This document shows positions 63,149-64,000 of a DNA stretch of 64,000 nucleotides, piece after piece. The position numbers and the translations under genes were made by a program. The stretch is taken from contig NZ_FNGI01000001.1 in the NCBI RefSeq assembly GCF_900102945.1, positions 62,001-126,000 on the forward strand, in the 5' to 3' direction. This DNA is from Modicisalibacter muralis (GTDB lineage: Bacteria; Pseudomonadota; Gammaproteobacteria; Pseudomonadales; Halomonadaceae). The notes under the pieces were generated by a model. That model worked only from the letters and a program-made list of their open reading frames with translations. It was not told the DNA's origin and ran no database searches. Each line of letters begins with the position of its first letter. Positions within the stretch are counted from its first letter, which is position 1.

Positions 63149-63775
63149 ATGAGTGAGTTTTGCATAGTGGGCGGTGGCGGTCATGCTCGGGTTTTGCTGT
63201 ATGGATTGCAGCAGCTTGGGCACCAGGTTCGCGGTTATACGGCTCCGCGCGATGAAGGCGTATCGATGGCCATCCCCTTTTTGGGTACTGACGACGATTT
63301 CCTCGATCGCTGTGCGTTATTTCCCGAGATGGCGGTTCTCGGGCTGGGCAAGGTGACGATCGGCCATCAGCGCCTTGCGCTTCTTGAGCGCTACCAAGCC
63401 TGCGGCATCGACTTCCCCGTCCTTTACGCCCAAGGGGCCATCGTCCACGGCAGAGTCGATTCAGGCGCCGGAAGTGTCGTTCTGGATGGTGCCGTCGTGG
63501 TAACCGGCAGCCGCTTGGGCCGCGCTTGCATTATCAATACACACGCCACCGTCGATCACGACTGCGTGCTAGGAGACGACGTTCACGTGGCATCCGGGGC
63601 TACGCTCAGCGGCGGTGTGATCGTCGGCGACCGATGCATGATCGGGACGGGCGCCAATCTCATCCACGCCGTGCGCATATGTGCCGATTCCGTCATCGGC
63701 GCCGGGGCCACAGTAATTCACGACATCATTATGCCAGGTACCTATGTGGGAACCCCGGCGAGGAGAATTGCATGA
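63149..63775 (+). CDS. NeuD/LegH/PglD-family sugar O- or N-acyltransferase
   Basis: The product is 208 residues from the ATG at 63149. An N-terminal nucleotide-sugar-binding Rossmann part (FCIVGGGGHARVLLYGL) is followed by a left-handed beta-helix of hexapeptide repeats (INTHATVDHDCVLGDDVHVA, catalytic His in THATVDHD). Acetylates a nonulosonate or its amino-sugar precursor. Overlaps the synthase start by an ATGA junction. Confidence 0.85.
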   Translation: MSEFCIVGGGGHARVLLYGLQQLGHQVRGYTAPRDEGVSMAIPFLGTDDDFLDRCALFPEMAVLGLGKVTIGHQRLALLERYQACGIDFPVLYAQGAIVHGRVDSGAGSVVLDGAVVVTGSRLGRACIINTHATVDHDCVLGDDVHVASGATLSGGVIVGDRCMIGTGANLIHAVRICADSVIGAGATVIHDIIMPGTYVGTPARRIA

Positions 63776-64000
63776 GGGGGGCGTCTTCTACCTTTGTGAT
63801 CGCTGAAGCCGGCGTGAATCACAATGGCTCTCTGAAACTGGCGCTTGAACTGGTGGAAAGCGCTCAGGGTTGCGGCGCCGATGCCGTCAAGTTTCAGACC
63901 TTCAAAGCAGAGCGCCTGGTCACGCGTGAGGCCGTTACGGCCGCTTACCAGCAACGTGCAATGCCGGACTCGATGTCGCAGTACGCCATGCTTAAGTCGC
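63772..64000 (+). CDS. N-acetylneuraminate/legionaminate synthase (NeuB family), partial at the right edge
   Basis: The first 76 codons only. FVIAEAGVNHNGSLKLALELV and GADAVKFQTFKAERLVT are the N-terminal hallmarks of the NeuB TIM barrel. The family condenses phosphoenolpyruvate with a HexNAc or 2,4-diacetamido sugar to give sialic, legionaminic or pseudaminic acid. The gene runs off the window, so the subgroup cannot be decided. Confidence 0.9.
   Translation, partial: MRGASSTFVIAEAGVNHNGSLKLALELVESAQGCGADAVKFQTFKAERLVTREAVTAAYQQRAMPDSMSQYAMLKS

Overview
The window looks like part of the chromosome of a halophilic gammaproteobacterium, most likely Halomonas or a close relative. This rests on a GC-rich, acid-biased coding background, a P2-type prophage of the kind seen in Halomonadaceae, a SucB with two lipoyl domains, and the gltA / sdhCDAB-sucAB-lpd-sucCD layout. 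The genus is inferred from recognition, not from a search.

Region 1 (1 to about 15.2 kb) is the structural half of a P2-like prophage. Reading leftward from a divergent promoter near 11.45 kb are scaffold O, capsid N, terminase M, head completion L, tail X, a lysis set, R, S, V, W, J, I, tail fibre H and a fibre-assembly protein. Reading rightward are terminase P and portal Q. An AT-rich accessory gene (155-793) lies where P2-like phages carry morons. Three copies of a CGTTGT-N13-ACAACG dyad sit exactly where the late promoters belong. Integrase and replication genes are not visible.

Region 2 (15.2 to 30 kb) carries an XRE/S24-type regulator, a LysR regulator, gltX, a zinc alcohol dehydrogenase, and a branched-chain amino acid-type ABC transporter (livG, livF, two tandemly duplicated binding proteins, livH, livM). 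These are followed by tRNA-Ala(GGC), tRNA-Glu(TTC) and a 3-hydroxyisobutyrate dehydrogenase-family gene.

Region 3 (28.7 to 42.1 kb) is the TCA cluster. gltA is divergent from sdhCDAB-sucA-sucB-lpdA-sucC-sucD. Good sigma70-type promoters face both ways, and a strong terminator follows sucD.

Region 4 (42.1 to 64 kb) is a Wzy-type surface polysaccharide (capsule/EPS) locus: wza-wzb-wzc, then a strongly AT-rich, patchy block. That block holds a sulfotransferase-like protein, a sialyltransferase-like protein, an EpsG-type polymerase, three family-2 glycosyltransferases, a TupA-like ATP-grasp ligase, UDP-glucuronate epimerase, UDP-glucose dehydrogenase, a Tat-exported tailspike-like beta-helix protein, two paralogous ParB-fold-like proteins of unknown function, and an NKWYS-type capsular protein. 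A second operon begins a nonulosonate (legionaminate/sialate-type) pathway and runs off the right edge. Each of the two operons is preceded by an ops/JUMPstart element (GGCGGTAGCGTG), which implies RfaH antitermination. Two gene relics and a GC-rich scar show that the locus has been reshuffled recently. Together the genes suggest an acidic capsule (uronate, nonulosonate, possibly sulfate and amino-acid decoration). No flippase (wzx) or initiating sugar-phosphate transferase is visible in the window.
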